NCBI RefSeq assembly: GCF_013464485.1
Contig: NZ_RAUX01000018.1
Span: 1-64,000 of the forward strand
DNA from: Stenotrophomonas maltophilia
GTDB taxonomy: Bacteria; Pseudomonadota; Gammaproteobacteria; Xanthomonadales; Xanthomonadaceae
DNA length: 64,000 bases
Direction of reading: 5' to 3'
Shown here: in pieces, positions 51,425 through 60,824 of the stretch
Layout of the letters: each line of letters opens with the position of its first letter
Numbering within the stretch: position 1 is the stretch's first letter
Made by a program: the position numbers and the translations under genes
Notes under the pieces: generated by a model
Databases searched by the model: none
Told to the model about the DNA's origin: nothing
What the model saw: only the letters and a program-made list of their open reading frames with translations

Positions 51425-52186
51425 TCAGGTCACCACTACCAGCGGCACGCCGCGCCGTGGGTGCTCCAGCACCACCACATCCTGCTGGTAGACCCGCTGC
51501 AGGTTGTCTTCGGTGAGCACCTGCAACGGCGTGCCATCGGCTGCCACCCTGCCCTGCTCCAGCAGTACGATGCGGTCGGCATAGCCGGCGGCCAGATTCA
51601 GATCGTGCAGCACCACGATCACGCACGCACCGGCCTCGGCACAGGCGCGCACACTGCGCAGCGTGCGTTCCTGATGACGCAGATCCAGCGCTGCGGTCGG
51701 CTCATCCAGCAGCAGTAGCGGCGTGTCCTGCGTCAGCACGCGCGCGAACGTCGTCCGGGCGGACTCGCCACCGGACAGCTGCTGCACCTCGCGCAGGCGC
51801 AGCGCCTGCAGCTCGGCGGCATCGATGGCCGCTTCCACCTGGGCGTCGTCCACGGCTGGATCCGGCGGATGTGGCAGCCGCCCCATCGCCACCACTTCTT
51901 CCACACTGAACGCGAAGCGCACGCCATGCTCCTGCGGCATCACCGCACGCTCGCGCGCCAGCGGCCCGGCCTTGTAGCTGGCCAGCGGCCGGCCCAGCAG
52001 ACTGACTTCGCCCGCGTCAACGCGCAGGTCACCGGCGGCGACCGCCAACAACGTGGACTTGCCCGCGCCATTCGGGCCAACCAGTGCGGTGACCGTACCC
52101 GGTTCGAACGCCAGCGAGATGCCGTGCAGGATCTCGCGCTGCTGGCGGCGTACCACCACCTCATGCAGCTTCAACAGCACGCTCAT
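51425..52186 (-). CDS. hmuV: Heme ABC transporter ATP-binding protein HmuV
   Basis: 253 aa. Walker A GPNGAGKST, signature LSGGESAR, Walker B LLLLDEPTAALD and the H-loop VVLHDLN are intact. It powers heme import through the inner membrane with HmuU. The start MSVLLKLHEVVV at 52186 overlaps the hmuU stop (ATGA); the frame continues upstream only because of high GC. Confidence 0.93.
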   Translation of the reverse strand: MSVLLKLHEVVVRRQQREILHGISLAFEPGTVTALVGPNGAGKSTLLAVAAGDLRVDAGEVSLLGRPLASYKAGPLARERAVMPQEHGVRFAFSVEEVVAMGRLPHPPDPAVDDAQVEAAIDAAELQALRLREVQQLSGGESARTTFARVLTQDTPLLLLDEPTAALDLRHQERTLRSVRACAEAGACVIVVLHDLNLAAGYADRIVLLEQGRVAADGTPLQVLTEDNLQRVYQQDVVVLEHPRRGVPLVVVT

Positions 52187-53226
52187 GGCGCGGCCTTGCG
52201 GCGCTGCTGCAGCACCAGCCAGAGGAAGAACGGTGCGCCCAGTGCGGCCGAAAACAGGCCCAGCGGAATCTCCGCCGGCGGATCCAATGTGCGCGCGGCG
52301 GTGTCGGCCACCACAATCAGCAGGGCACCGAGCAGCCCGGACAACGGCAGCAGCCAGCGATGGCCCGGACCGACCAGCAGGCGCGCCACGTGCGGCACCA
52401 CCAGGCCGACGAAACTGATCGAACCGGCAAACGCCACCGCTGCGCCCACCAGCAGCGCACTGAACGCCACCAGACGACGCCGCGTACGGGTAACGTCCAG
52501 CCCAAGGTGCTGTGCCTGGCGTTCGCCCAGCGCCAGCATGTCCAGCGGCGTGGCCAACCGCTGCAGCGCGAACACACCGATGGCAAACAACGGCACCACG
52601 GCCGCCACATCGGCCCAGTTGGCGCGCGCCAGCGAGCCCATCTGCCAGAACACCAGCGACTGCAGCTCGCTCTCGCTGGCGATATATGTAAGGAAACCGA
52701 TCAACGCCGAGCAGAACGCGGCCATCGCGATACCGACCAGCAGCAGCGTGGCGTTGCCCGTGCCCTTGCCGGGCCGGGCCAATGCGTAGGTCAGGCCGAT
52801 TGCCAGTGCGCCGCCAGCGAACGCGGCCACCGGCACCAGCCAACCGGCCGCGCCCGCAGCACCCAGCACGATGGCGGCAACTGCACCCAGTGCGGCGCCT
52901 TGGCTGACACCGACAATGCCAGGATCGGCCAGCGGATTGCCGAACAGGCCCTGCAGGCTGGCACCGGCCATCGCCAGCGACGCGCCCACCATCGCACCCA
53001 GCAGGGCGCGCGGAATGCGCAGTTGCCAGACCACCGCCAGATCGCGACTGCTGACCGCCTGCGGATCAAGCAGGCCCAGTTTCACCGCCAGCGCCTGCAT
53101 TACCTCCATCGGCGGCAAGCGCAGCGGACCCACGGCAAACGACGCCAGCACTGCCCCCAGCAGTGCCAGCAAAGCGACCATCAACATCGTCCGCCCGCGA
53201 CGGCGGCGCCGATCCGCCGGACTCAT
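52183..53226 (-). CDS. hmuU: Heme ABC transporter permease HmuU
   Basis: 347 aa from MSPADRRRRRG at 53226, overlapping the hmuT stop. FecCD family: about ten helices, RIPRALLGAMVGASLAMAGASLQGLFGNPLADPGIVGVSQGAALG is the hallmark N-terminal loop and SFVGLVVPHVARLLVGPGHRWLLP the coupling region. Channel for heme released by HmuT. Confidence 0.93.
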   Translation of the reverse strand: MSPADRRRRRGRTMLMVALLALLGAVLASFAVGPLRLPPMEVMQALAVKLGLLDPQAVSSRDLAVVWQLRIPRALLGAMVGASLAMAGASLQGLFGNPLADPGIVGVSQGAALGAVAAIVLGAAGAAGWLVPVAAFAGGALAIGLTYALARPGKGTGNATLLLVGIAMAAFCSALIGFLTYIASESELQSLVFWQMGSLARANWADVAAVVPLFAIGVFALQRLATPLDMLALGERQAQHLGLDVTRTRRRLVAFSALLVGAAVAFAGSISFVGLVVPHVARLLVGPGHRWLLPLSGLLGALLIVVADTAARTLDPPAEIPLGLFSAALGAPFFLWLVLQQRRKAAP

Positions 53227-54266
53227 GCCTTCGGCAACGCCGCGAAGGCCTTGGCCAGGGCCAGCGCACCGGCACCGGAGCCGACGCTGGTGTACTTCAG
53301 CTGCACATCCGGCATCACCCAGACGCGATTGGCCTGCCCGGCCGGGGTCTGCTTCAGCGTCGGGTAGGACTTCCACAGCCCGTCGGCGCCGCCGAACAGC
53401 TGCAGGTCATGTTCGGTCACCAGGATGACCTCCGGTGCCGCAGCGACCACGCCTTCGTTGCTCAGCTGCGAGTAGTTCTTCACCCCTGCCTCGGTGCCGA
53501 TGTTGACGCCACCGGCCAGTGCGATCAGCTGCGCCGACGCGCTGTCCGCGCCTGCAACGGTCGGTGCGCCACCGGCGCCGGTCGCCGACACGTGGATCAC
53601 TCGTGGCACATGGCCCAGGCCCTTGCCCAGCGCTGCAGCCTCATCCAGCTGGCGCTGCACCTGTGTGGCCAGCGCCTGCCCTGCCTCGGCCAGCCCGAGT
53701 GCGGCGGCCACCTTGCGCACCTTGTCCGGTGCCGGCTGCAGGTCGTCGATGACCACGGCCGGTTCGCCCACTTCACGCAGCTTCTTCGACAGTTCAGTGT
53801 GGCGACGCAGGCTGTTGCCGACGAACAGCGAGCCCTTCAGGCTCAGCACGCCTTCCACGCCCGTGGTGCGGTTGAACAGGAACTGGTGCGGCGCGGCCAG
53901 GCCCGCCTGGGTGGTGGTGTTGGTGGGCGCGGCAAAGACCTGCGTGCCCAGGCCCAGCGCCTCGATCACCGCGATGACATCGTCGCCACCGGCGATGATG
54001 CGGCTGGTATCGGCCACCTCGACGTCGGCGCCGTCATCGGAGTGCACCGTGGTCGGCAGCACCGCCTTCTGGTCACGTACCGCCGGCACTTCGGCGCCGG
54101 CCACGCGCTGCCAGCCTGCCGGCAGCGCCGCTTCCGCCGCCGTTGCGGCCGGCGATTCAGCAGGCTTGTTGGCATCGGAGGGTGCAGACGAGCCGCCACA
54201 GGCAGCCAGCGCCAGCGAGACAGCCAACGGAAGCGCACACAGGCGCAGACGGGACGCGATGTTCAT
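53223..54266 (-). CDS. hmuT: Heme ABC transporter substrate-binding lipoprotein HmuT
   Basis: 347 aa. Lipobox LALAACGG gives a lipid-anchored periplasmic protein. TSRIIAGGDDVIAVIEALGLG, GYKNYSQLSNEG-like VKNYSQLSNEGVVAAAPEVILV and the PTVAGADSASAQLIALAGGVN block are those of HmuT/ShuT heme-binding proteins. A longer than usual Ala/Pro-rich linker follows the lipobox (residues 25-50). Confidence 0.92.
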   Translation of the reverse strand: MNIASRLRLCALPLAVSLALAACGGSSAPSDANKPAESPAATAAEAALPAGWQRVAGAEVPAVRDQKAVLPTTVHSDDGADVEVADTSRIIAGGDDVIAVIEALGLGTQVFAAPTNTTTQAGLAAPHQFLFNRTTGVEGVLSLKGSLFVGNSLRRHTELSKKLREVGEPAVVIDDLQPAPDKVRKVAAALGLAEAGQALATQVQRQLDEAAALGKGLGHVPRVIHVSATGAGGAPTVAGADSASAQLIALAGGVNIGTEAGVKNYSQLSNEGVVAAAPEVILVTEHDLQLFGGADGLWKSYPTLKQTPAGQANRVWVMPDVQLKYTSVGSGAGALALAKAFAALPKA

Positions 54267-54317
54267 GGACGTTCTCCTTGCTGGCGGGGCGACGCTTGCG
54301 CCGCCCCACCGTATGAC

Positions 54318-55694
54318 TTACTGCTTCGGGGTGATGCGGGTGATGCGGTCGCCCTTCGGGTCTTCGGCGCCGCGCGACTTGTTCACCGCGAACACATTGC
54401 CCTTGCCATCGGCACGGACATGGTTCGGCAGCGTGCCGCCATCGAGGTTGGCGACCACCTTGCCGTCACCATTCACCACGGTGACGGTGCCGGCGCCACG
54501 GTTGCTCACGTAGGCCAGGCCGGAGGCATCATCGAAGGCGACGTTCAGCGCACCGGCGCCGACCGGGACGTCGTGCAGCACCTTGCCTGCGGCGACATCG
54601 ACGATCAGCAGGTTGTCGGTGCCCTGCGAGGCAACGTACAGGCGGTTGCGCGCCGCATCGAACGCCACGCCGGAGGCGCTGATCGAATTGCCCAGGTCGA
54701 TGACCTTCTCGACCTTGCCGCTGGCCACATCGATCACCGCTGCTTCCGGCGTACCGATGCTGACGGTGAACAGCTTGCCGCTTTTCTCGTCCAGCACCAG
54801 GCTCATCGGGGTGAACTTGCCGTCATCCACACCGGACTCCAGCGTCACCTGCGGCAGTTCCTTCAGCGTCTTCGCGTCGAACACCGACAGATGGTCCTCA
54901 CCCGTGGCCGAGGCGAACACCTTGCCGTGGGTGCCATCGACCACCACGTCGCGCGCGTGCGGCACGGCATCGACCGGGAACTGATGGACCAGCGACAGAT
55001 CCTTCTGGCGGTAAACCGCGATCGAGTTCTGGCGGGTGTTGGTCACCCATACATTGCCGTTGGTGTCGTCCACGCCAACGCCGTAGACCGCATACACCGC
55101 GCCGTTGGTGCTGCCCGGCACCTGTGCCGGGGTGATCGCCTTGGTCACCTTCAGCGTCTTCGGGTCCAGCTTCAGCAGCTGCGACTGGGTCACCGGCGGA
55201 CGGCCCACGGCCGAGGTGACGAACACGGCATTGCTGGCCGCGCTGTAGGCGGACTGGTAAAGGCCCGGCACCAGCTTGTTGGACTGGGTGGCGAACTGCG
55301 CCTGGCCGGACAGCGGCAGCTGCGGCGAGACGCGCAGCTTCAGCACCGTGGCGGCGGCCGGCTGGCTGGCGCGCACCACCACCGGGTGGGTGCCCGGTAC
55401 GGCATCGGCCGGAATGCTCAACTGGGTCTTGAAGTTGCCATCGGCATCGACCACCACCGGCTGTGCATTGAGCACGCTGTCGCCACGCAGCAGGCTGACC
55501 TTCTGGCCCGGCACGAAACCACGGCCGACCACGTCGGCGGTGCTGCCGGGAACAACGTTCTCACCGCGCGAGACGACCTGGCCCTTGAAGGTGGCATTGG
55601 CCGGTTGATCGAACACCGGCTGCGCGGTGGCGGTGACCGCCAGCAACAGGCCGGCAGCGAGAGTGGTGAGACGGAAAGACGGACGGAACGACAT
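54318..55694 (-). CDS. YncE-like beta-propeller secreted protein
   Basis: 458 aa from MSFRPSFRLTTLAAG at 55694 (GGAG upstream). Signal peptide ends at ATA-Q. The N-terminal 130 residues form an Ig-like module (GQVVSRGENVVPGSTADVVGRGF); the rest contains repeated blades such as NVWVTNTRQNSIAVYRQKDL, KVFASATGEDHLSVFDAKTL and RLYVASQGTDNLLIVDVAAGKVL. YncE relatives are iron-regulated periplasmic proteins. In line with hmuT (51-base gap), so it is probably part of the iron/heme operon. Confidence 0.82.
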   Translation of the reverse strand: MSFRPSFRLTTLAAGLLLAVTATAQPVFDQPANATFKGQVVSRGENVVPGSTADVVGRGFVPGQKVSLLRGDSVLNAQPVVVDADGNFKTQLSIPADAVPGTHPVVVRASQPAAATVLKLRVSPQLPLSGQAQFATQSNKLVPGLYQSAYSAASNAVFVTSAVGRPPVTQSQLLKLDPKTLKVTKAITPAQVPGSTNGAVYAVYGVGVDDTNGNVWVTNTRQNSIAVYRQKDLSLVHQFPVDAVPHARDVVVDGTHGKVFASATGEDHLSVFDAKTLKELPQVTLESGVDDGKFTPMSLVLDEKSGKLFTVSIGTPEAAVIDVASGKVEKVIDLGNSISASGVAFDAARNRLYVASQGTDNLLIVDVAAGKVLHDVPVGAGALNVAFDDASGLAYVSNRGAGTVTVVNGDGKVVANLDGGTLPNHVRADGKGNVFAVNKSRGAEDPKGDRITRITPKQ

Positions 55695-55816
55695 GGAAGG
55701 CTCCTTGCACACGTAGGCCACGCCGCGCGGCGCGGGATTCATCGGTTGCCTGGGCCGCTGCGCGCCGGCAGCATCGCCTGGGTAGTGGGGTCGCACGGCA
55801 TTGCGTGCGAAGGGAT

Positions 55817-56842
55817 TCATTCGGCGGTGTTGTCGCTGCCAGCGGGTGCGCCGTCGCCAGCGCTGCGGTCGGCAACACCGTAAAGCTCGTGCAGGGCAGC
55901 GTGGAACGAGGCAGGCAGCATCGGGCCATGCCCCAGGCCCGGGAACTCGCGGTAGCGCACGCTCAGCCCCGGCACCTTGCCCAGGCGCTCGGACAGCTGC
56001 ATCGCCGCATCCGGCGTGGCGCCACCAATGCGACGCAGATGTGCGACCACGCGTGGGTTGTTCATGTCGCGTTTCCCGCGATCGCCGACGCGCTCGGCAC
56101 CGCCGAGCATCAGCCACAACTTCGCCGGCTGGCCATGCACGTTCTGCACAAACTGCTGCTCCGGGTCGCCCAGTGCTGCTCCCTGGCTCCACCACAACGA
56201 CGGGCTGGCGGCCAGATAGGACTGGAACGCGGCGGGCCGGGTGTACAGCGCATTGAGCACGAAAAGGCCGCCCAGCGAGTGACCCCACAGCGCTTGCTGC
56301 TGCGTATCGATGCGTGCGCGGCGCTCGACTTCCGGTTTGATGCGGCGCTCGATCACATCAAGAAACGCGGCAGCGCCACCGCCAACCGCCTGGGTGCTGC
56401 CGCTCTCATCGTCGGCACGGTCGATCCACGCGGTGTAATCACGGGTGCGCGCCTTGGAATCGATGCGCAGGTCGTTGTCGTAGCCGATCAGCACCAGTAC
56501 CGGCGGCGCCGTGCGCGCGGCCAGTTCAGCCAGCAACGGCTGGTCCAGCACCATGGCCACGGCATTGCCGTCCAGCGCATACAACACCGGCGCCGCCTTG
56601 CCCCCCTTGGCAGGAATCGCCACGTTCACCCGCCAGCGCCGCTGCTGGTCCGGGCTGTCCACCACGAACTGCTCGAAGCGGTAGCTGGCCGCCGGCTCGT
56701 CGAGCACGGTATGGCCGATCTTCTGCAGCGGGTTGCGCTGCTGCGCATGGGCATAGGGAGTGGCCAGGAGCAGACCCATCATCAAGGCGGCCAGGCTGCG
56801 GGCCAGCGGCCCACGGCGCGAAGGCAGGACAAAATGCTTCAT
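55817..56842 (-). CDS. Alpha/beta-hydrolase esterase (IroE/BesA-like)
   Basis: 341 aa with signal peptide (LARSLAALMMGLLLATPYAHAQ). The nucleophile motif is GHSLGGL, catalytic His likely in FPGLGHGPM. VNVAIPAKGGKAAPVLYALDGNAV is the usual family start. Periplasmic members hydrolyse trilactone siderophores; substrate here unproven. It heads the putative operon with the beta-propeller and hmuTUV and has a Fur-like box about 65 bases upstream. Confidence 0.82.
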   Translation of the reverse strand: MKHFVLPSRRGPLARSLAALMMGLLLATPYAHAQQRNPLQKIGHTVLDEPAASYRFEQFVVDSPDQQRRWRVNVAIPAKGGKAAPVLYALDGNAVAMVLDQPLLAELAARTAPPVLVLIGYDNDLRIDSKARTRDYTAWIDRADDESGSTQAVGGGAAAFLDVIERRIKPEVERRARIDTQQQALWGHSLGGLFVLNALYTRPAAFQSYLAASPSLWWSQGAALGDPEQQFVQNVHGQPAKLWLMLGGAERVGDRGKRDMNNPRVVAHLRRIGGATPDAAMQLSERLGKVPGLSVRYREFPGLGHGPMLPASFHAALHELYGVADRSAGDGAPAGSDNTAE

Positions 56843-56905
56843 CAGCGACGGCAGAAGCGGCCCAGGGCCGCCGGTTCACAAGGGACCGCAGTCTACCTTA
56901 AACGC

Positions 56906-56922
56906 GAATGATTATCACATCG
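56906..56922 (-). promoter_or_regulatory. Fur-box-like sequence upstream of the heme/iron operon
   Basis: On the minus strand TGATAAT-C-ATTCGCG: the first heptamer matches the 7-1-7 Fur consensus perfectly, the second only in ATT. Location and the downstream iron genes support it. Confidence 0.5.
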
Positions 56923-56952
56923 ATCGAACGTCACACTGTGTATCACGCGCGC

Positions 56953-57891
56953 ATGAGGGGCATCGGAAGAAAACGAGGCAAAGGGCAGGCTGGATTCGCG
57001 CCACGCCCATACGGCAAGCTAGGCGGCATCAAGACAAACAGGGACTGTCACAGCGTGTACGCCATTTGCCGCAGCCTTGCCCGAAGAGGGCTCGACACGA
57101 TCCGCCCGCACGTCTTCCCCGTCAGCATCCCGACCAGCGAGAGGCCCGCCTGCAACATCTGCGGCTTCCGCCTGCGAGCATCCCGCGAAACCATCGCCGA
57201 GAGGGAAACCCGCAGCTGTATCGGCTGCGGATCCACCCTGCGCTTCCGTGCCCTCATGGCAGCCCTGCAGTCGGAAACCGACGAAGCGCGGGAGATCCGC
57301 GTGCTGGAGCGGATTCCCAGGCGCGGACAGATCAAGGGAATCGGCATGACCGACGCCCATATCTACGCCAATGCCCTTCGGCGCAAGTTCGACTACATCA
57401 ACACCTACTTCCACAAGCGCCCCATGCTGGACATCCGGCACCCAGCTGGACACTACCTGGGGAAATATGACTTTGTTGTCAGCTCCGATGTACTGGAACA
57501 CGTGGATGGCCCCTGCGAGCGCACGCTCGGAAACCTGCGGGCACTGCTGAAGCCGGGCGGGCTTCTCGTACTCTCCGTTCCGTATGGCTTTCACGACGTC
57601 ACGATCGAGCACTTCCCGGAGCTCAACGACTACCGGATCGAGGGCAAGGGTGCGGATCGGACCCTTGTGAACATCACCCGGGACGGCAGGGAACAGCGAT
57701 TCTCCAACTTGTGCTTCCATGGTGGTGACGGTTCGACCCTGGAACTGAGGATCTTCTCGTATCCCCATCTGGTGCGACTGCTGGAGGAGGCAGGCTTTGT
57801 CGACGTCAAGCTGCACGACAGCCAGTACCCGCAATGGGGCATCATCCACGAGAGCCCGTTGGGCCTGCCCATAACGGCGCGCGCGGCGTAG
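56953..57891 (+). CDS. Class I SAM-dependent methyltransferase with N-terminal zinc knuckle
   Basis: 312 aa from the ATG at 56953; the ATG at 56908 would lie inside the Fur-like box and none has a clear ribosome binding site, so the start is uncertain. CNICGFRLRA and CIGCGSTLRFRALMAAL give two cysteine pairs. DFVVSSDVLEHVDGP and LRALLKPGGLLVLSVPYGF are the C-terminal motifs of class I methyltransferases. The canonical glycine-rich SAM loop is replaced by IRVLERIP, so SAM binding needs confirmation. Context gives no clear substrate; cell-surface sugar modification is a common role. Confidence 0.7.
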   Translation: MRGIGRKRGKGQAGFAPRPYGKLGGIKTNRDCHSVYAICRSLARRGLDTIRPHVFPVSIPTSERPACNICGFRLRASRETIAERETRSCIGCGSTLRFRALMAALQSETDEAREIRVLERIPRRGQIKGIGMTDAHIYANALRRKFDYINTYFHKRPMLDIRHPAGHYLGKYDFVVSSDVLEHVDGPCERTLGNLRALLKPGGLLVLSVPYGFHDVTIEHFPELNDYRIEGKGADRTLVNITRDGREQRFSNLCFHGGDGSTLELRIFSYPHLVRLLEEAGFVDVKLHDSQYPQWGIIHESPLGLPITARAA

Positions 57892-57938
57892 CGCCGGCAG
57901 CGGCCCGGAATCAACGAAGCCGGCGCTATGCCGGCTTC
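57889..57938. terminator. Overlapping inverted repeats after the methyltransferase gene
   Basis: TAGCGCCGGC (57889-57898, starting in the stop codon) pairs with GCCGGCGCTA (57919-57928). Alternatively GAAGCCGGC (57916-57924) pairs with GCCGGCTTC (57930-57938), a 9-bp stem. The two structures exclude each other. Likely a terminator or a GTAG-type dispersed palindrome. Confidence 0.5.
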
Positions 57939-57983
57939 ATTCACCTGTCCCGCAGCGCCGGGCAGTGTGCGACTCATGCAGTG

Positions 57984-58373
57984 TCAGGGCCCGGACGGCA
58001 CCGGACCATACACATTCTCCTGCGGCGTACCCGGCAGCAGCGCAAAGATGAGGATCACGATTCCACCGCCCGGCACCAGCGCCAGCAGGTACAACCAGCC
58101 TGACTGGTTGCAGTCATGCAGGCGACGCACGGTCACTGCGATCAGCGGCACGATCGTGGCCAGCCACATCAGGCCCAGCAGCACCATCATGCCGATCAGG
58201 ATGCCAGCCAGCGCATCGGCATTGTTGCGAAGGAGGATCGCCAGCACGCCGGCCAGCAGCATTACCGCCGTTGCGACCAGGAACAGGAACAACTGGTACA
58301 TCCAGTACTCGCGGCGGTTGGCGCGGCCCTCGAACTGGGCGTAGCGCTTCAACGGCAGAATCATTTCCTGCAC
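57984..58373 (-). CDS. DUF805 membrane protein
   Basis: 129 aa from a GTG at 58373 with AAGGATC eight bases upstream; the ATG at 58364 (MILPLKRYAQF) is an alternative. KRYAQFEGRANRREYWMYQLF and IAVTVRRLHDCNQSGWLYLL are the DUF805 signatures. Three to four helices. Function unknown. Confidence 0.85.
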   Translation of the reverse strand: MQEMILPLKRYAQFEGRANRREYWMYQLFLFLVATAVMLLAGVLAILLRNNADALAGILIGMMVLLGLMWLATIVPLIAVTVRRLHDCNQSGWLYLLALVPGGGIVILIFALLPGTPQENVYGPVPSGP

Positions 58374-58467
58374 GGCATCGATCCTTGAAAAAGTCGCCGC
58401 GCAGTGTGCCAAATGCAGGCGCGCAGGACAATGTGGTGACGAACCGCGCTCGACTGCCATTACCCCT

Positions 58468-58552
58468 GTAGAGCCGAGCCATGCTCGGCTGCTGTTCCAA
58501 GAGGTACCTGTAAGCCCATGCAAGAGCGGAGTCGAGCATGGCTCGACTCTAC
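58468..58552. repeat. Pair of GTAG palindromes (SMAG-type) in inverted orientation
   Basis: GTAGAGCCGAGCCATGCTCGGCTGC (58468-58492; stem GCCGAGC/GCTCGGC) and its counterpart ending GAGTCGAGCATGGCTCGACTCTAC (58529-58552). The GTAG heads point outwards. This is the common S. maltophilia dispersed element and supports the organism call. It sits between two genes on the same strand (rarA, then DUF805) and can insulate them. Confidence 0.85.
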
Positions 58553-58562
58553 ATAAGTCGAC

Positions 58563-59924
58563 TCAGCGGCCCTTCGCGGCCCGCGCAGCCTCGCGTTCGG
58601 CGCGCAGGCGATCCAGCTTTTCCTTCAGCTTGATTTCCAGGCCACGCGGCACCGGGTTGTAGTACACCCGCTCACCCATCGCATCGGGGAAGCCAGTCTG
58701 GTCCAGCGCGATGCCACCTTCGGCATCATGGTCGTACTGGTACTCGGCGCCGTAGCCCAGCTCCTTCATCAGCTTGGTGGGCGCATTGCGCAGGTGCAGC
58801 GGCACTTCTTCGGTGCCGCTTTCGCGCACGTCGGCCTTGGCCTGGTTGAACGCGGCGTAGCCGGCATTCGACTTGGCGGTGCTGGCCAGGTACAGCACCA
58901 GCTGGGCGAAGGCGAGCTCGCCTTCCGGGCTCCCCAGCCGCTCGTAGATATCCCAGGCCTCCAGCGCCATGCTCTGCGCGCGCGGATCAGCCAGGCCGAT
59001 ATCTTCGATGGCCATGCGGGTCAGCCGGCGCGCCAGATACGACGGATCGCAACCGCCATCGAGCATACGCGTCAGCCAGTACAGCGCCGCATCAGGATTG
59101 GAACTGCGTACCGATTTATGCAGGGCCGAGATCTGGTCGTAGAACTGTTCGCCGCCCTTGTCGAAGCGACGGGTACGGTCGGCCAGCACCTGGGTAAGCG
59201 TCTGCGGGGTGATGCGACCGCCCTCCCCGCCCGCCAGCTCGGCGGCGATTTCCAGCAGGGTCAGCGCACGCCGCACGTCACCATCAGCGGCGGTAGCGAT
59301 CTCCAGCAGCAGCTCGGGCGCGACCTCGATGCCCTCCTCACCCAGTCCGCGTTCGCGGTCGCCCAACGCGCGCTCCAGCGCCTCGACGATATCGGTTGGC
59401 GACACCGCTTCCAGCACATGCACGCGGCAGCGCGACAGCAGCGCCGAGTTCAGTTCGAACGACGGATTCTCGGTGGTGGCGCCGACGAACAGGATGGTGC
59501 CGCGTTCAATGTGCGGCAGGAACGCATCCTGCTGCGCCTTGTTGAAGCGATGCACCTCGTCCACGAACAGCACGGTGCGACGGCCTTCGGCGAAGCGCTG
59601 CGCGGCCTCGGCCAGCACCTGGCGCACTTCCGGCAACCCGGACAGCACCGCGGAGATGGCACGGAATTCAGCGTCGGAGTACTCGGCCAGCAGCAGCGCC
59701 AGCGTGGTCTTGCCGCAGCCCGGCGGCCCCCACAGGATCATCGAATGCACGCGGCCGGATTCGACGGCACGACGCAGCGCGCTGTCCGGCGCCAGCAGGC
59801 GCTTCTGCCCGACCATTTCGTCGAGGGTGCGGGGGCGCATGCGCTCGGCCAGCGGGCGCAGGTGATCCCGATCAACGCTCAGCAGATCGGGGCCAGGGAA
59901 GGAAGTTGAACGATGTCTTGCCAC
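58563..59924 (-). CDS. rarA: Replication-associated recombination ATPase RarA (MgsA)
   Basis: 453 aa. LAERMRPRTLDEMVGQKRLL, Walker A GPPGCGKTT, Walker B LFVDEVHRFNK, sensor ATTENPSFELN and the C-terminal ALYWLTRMLDGGCDPSYLARRL and YGAEYQYDHD motifs are all typical. It acts at stalled replication forks with SSB. The GTG at 59924 is the nearest start; a TACAAT box six bases before it suggests a leaderless transcript. Follows lolA on the same strand. Confidence 0.9.
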   Translation of the reverse strand: MARHRSTSFPGPDLLSVDRDHLRPLAERMRPRTLDEMVGQKRLLAPDSALRRAVESGRVHSMILWGPPGCGKTTLALLLAEYSDAEFRAISAVLSGLPEVRQVLAEAAQRFAEGRRTVLFVDEVHRFNKAQQDAFLPHIERGTILFVGATTENPSFELNSALLSRCRVHVLEAVSPTDIVEALERALGDRERGLGEEGIEVAPELLLEIATAADGDVRRALTLLEIAAELAGGEGGRITPQTLTQVLADRTRRFDKGGEQFYDQISALHKSVRSSNPDAALYWLTRMLDGGCDPSYLARRLTRMAIEDIGLADPRAQSMALEAWDIYERLGSPEGELAFAQLVLYLASTAKSNAGYAAFNQAKADVRESGTEEVPLHLRNAPTKLMKELGYGAEYQYDHDAEGGIALDQTGFPDAMGERVYYNPVPRGLEIKLKEKLDRLRAEREAARAAKGR

Positions 59925-59957
59925 CTGCCCATTGTACCGCGAGAGCGTGTCAACCAA

Positions 59958-59998
59958 GGTTGGCACCCACCAAAGCCGAGCCGGTTGACACCCACCAA
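59958..59998. repeat. Two 16-base direct repeats upstream of rarA
   Basis: GGTTGGCACCCACCAA (59958-59973) and GGTTGACACCCACCAA (59983-59998), one mismatch, 25-base period. They lie in the gap between lolA and rarA, partly overlapping the rarA promoter zone. Confidence 0.7.
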
Positions 59999-60034
59999 GA
60001 GCAGGTAACGCCGGGCCAGGCCCGGCGTCAGGCA

Positions 60035-60673
60035 TCAGTTGCCGATGACGTCGGTGCCCTTCGGCGGGGTAAAGCTGAAGGTGCCAGCCGCGAAGCCCGG
60101 GTTGCGCTTCCAGCCACTGAAGGTGATCACGGTCCGCTGGCCGACGGCGTCGGTGATTTCCATCTTGGCCAGGCCTTGGGCATTGAAGCCCAGCGCGGCG
60201 TACTGGAAACTGGCTTCGGTATCGCGCTTGGGCGACAGCGACAGCCACTGCAGGCCATCACGCTGCGCGGCCTCTTCGCTCAGGTCGTACTGCTGCTCCA
60301 GCAGCGCCGGGTTGATCAGCGCGGTCAGCGGGCTGTTCTGCTCTTCCTTGCCCTGCTCGCGTACGGTGGCCTGCTCCAGGTCCGGCTCGTACATCCAGAC
60401 CTTCCTGCCGTCGGCCACGATCAGCTGCTCGTGCGGGCGCACGTACTCCCAACGGAACAGGCGCGGTGCCGACAATGCAACGCGGCCACTGGTCGATTCC
60501 TTCACCTTGCCGCGGCTATCGAACACCTGCTGGCTGAATTGCCCATCCAGGCCCTTCAGGCCACTGGTAAAGGTCTTGAGGTCATCACGGGCGCCAGCCC
60601 AGGCACTGCCGGCAGCGGCACAGGCCACGGCCAGGGTGGTGGTGGCGAGGAAACGGCGGAAGCGGACGTTCAT
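60035..60673 (-). CDS. lolA: Outer-membrane lipoprotein carrier LolA
   Basis: 212 aa. Signal peptide ends at AWA-G. LKGLDGQFSQQVFDSRGKVKE, SGRVALSAPRLFRWEYV and VWMYEPDLEQATVR are the LolA core; the periplasmic chaperone ferries lipoproteins from LolCDE to LolB. Its place between ftsK and rarA is conserved in gamma-proteobacteria, here with one inserted gene. Confidence 0.93.
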   Translation of the reverse strand: MNVRFRRFLATTTLAVACAAAGSAWAGARDDLKTFTSGLKGLDGQFSQQVFDSRGKVKESTSGRVALSAPRLFRWEYVRPHEQLIVADGRKVWMYEPDLEQATVREQGKEEQNSPLTALINPALLEQQYDLSEEAAQRDGLQWLSLSPKRDTEASFQYAALGFNAQGLAKMEITDAVGQRTVITFSGWKRNPGFAAGTFSFTPPKGTDVIGN

Positions 60674-60824
60674 GCAGGAATCCTGTGGGCGCGGAGGCCA
60701 GGAAGGTTGGATACGAGTGTGCCCGGCGCAAGCTGAATGGGCGATCAGGGCGCCATTATGACGCCCTTGTCCTCCGAACGGCGATGCACGCATCGGGCTC
60801 CCGCCATCCAAGCATGGCGTGGTT

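Noticed and set aside
51425-52843. A single 472-codon protein covering hmuV and part of hmuU
   Set aside because: The extra N-terminal part is an out-of-frame reading of the permease gene; the ABC protein starts at 52186 with an ATGA overlap.
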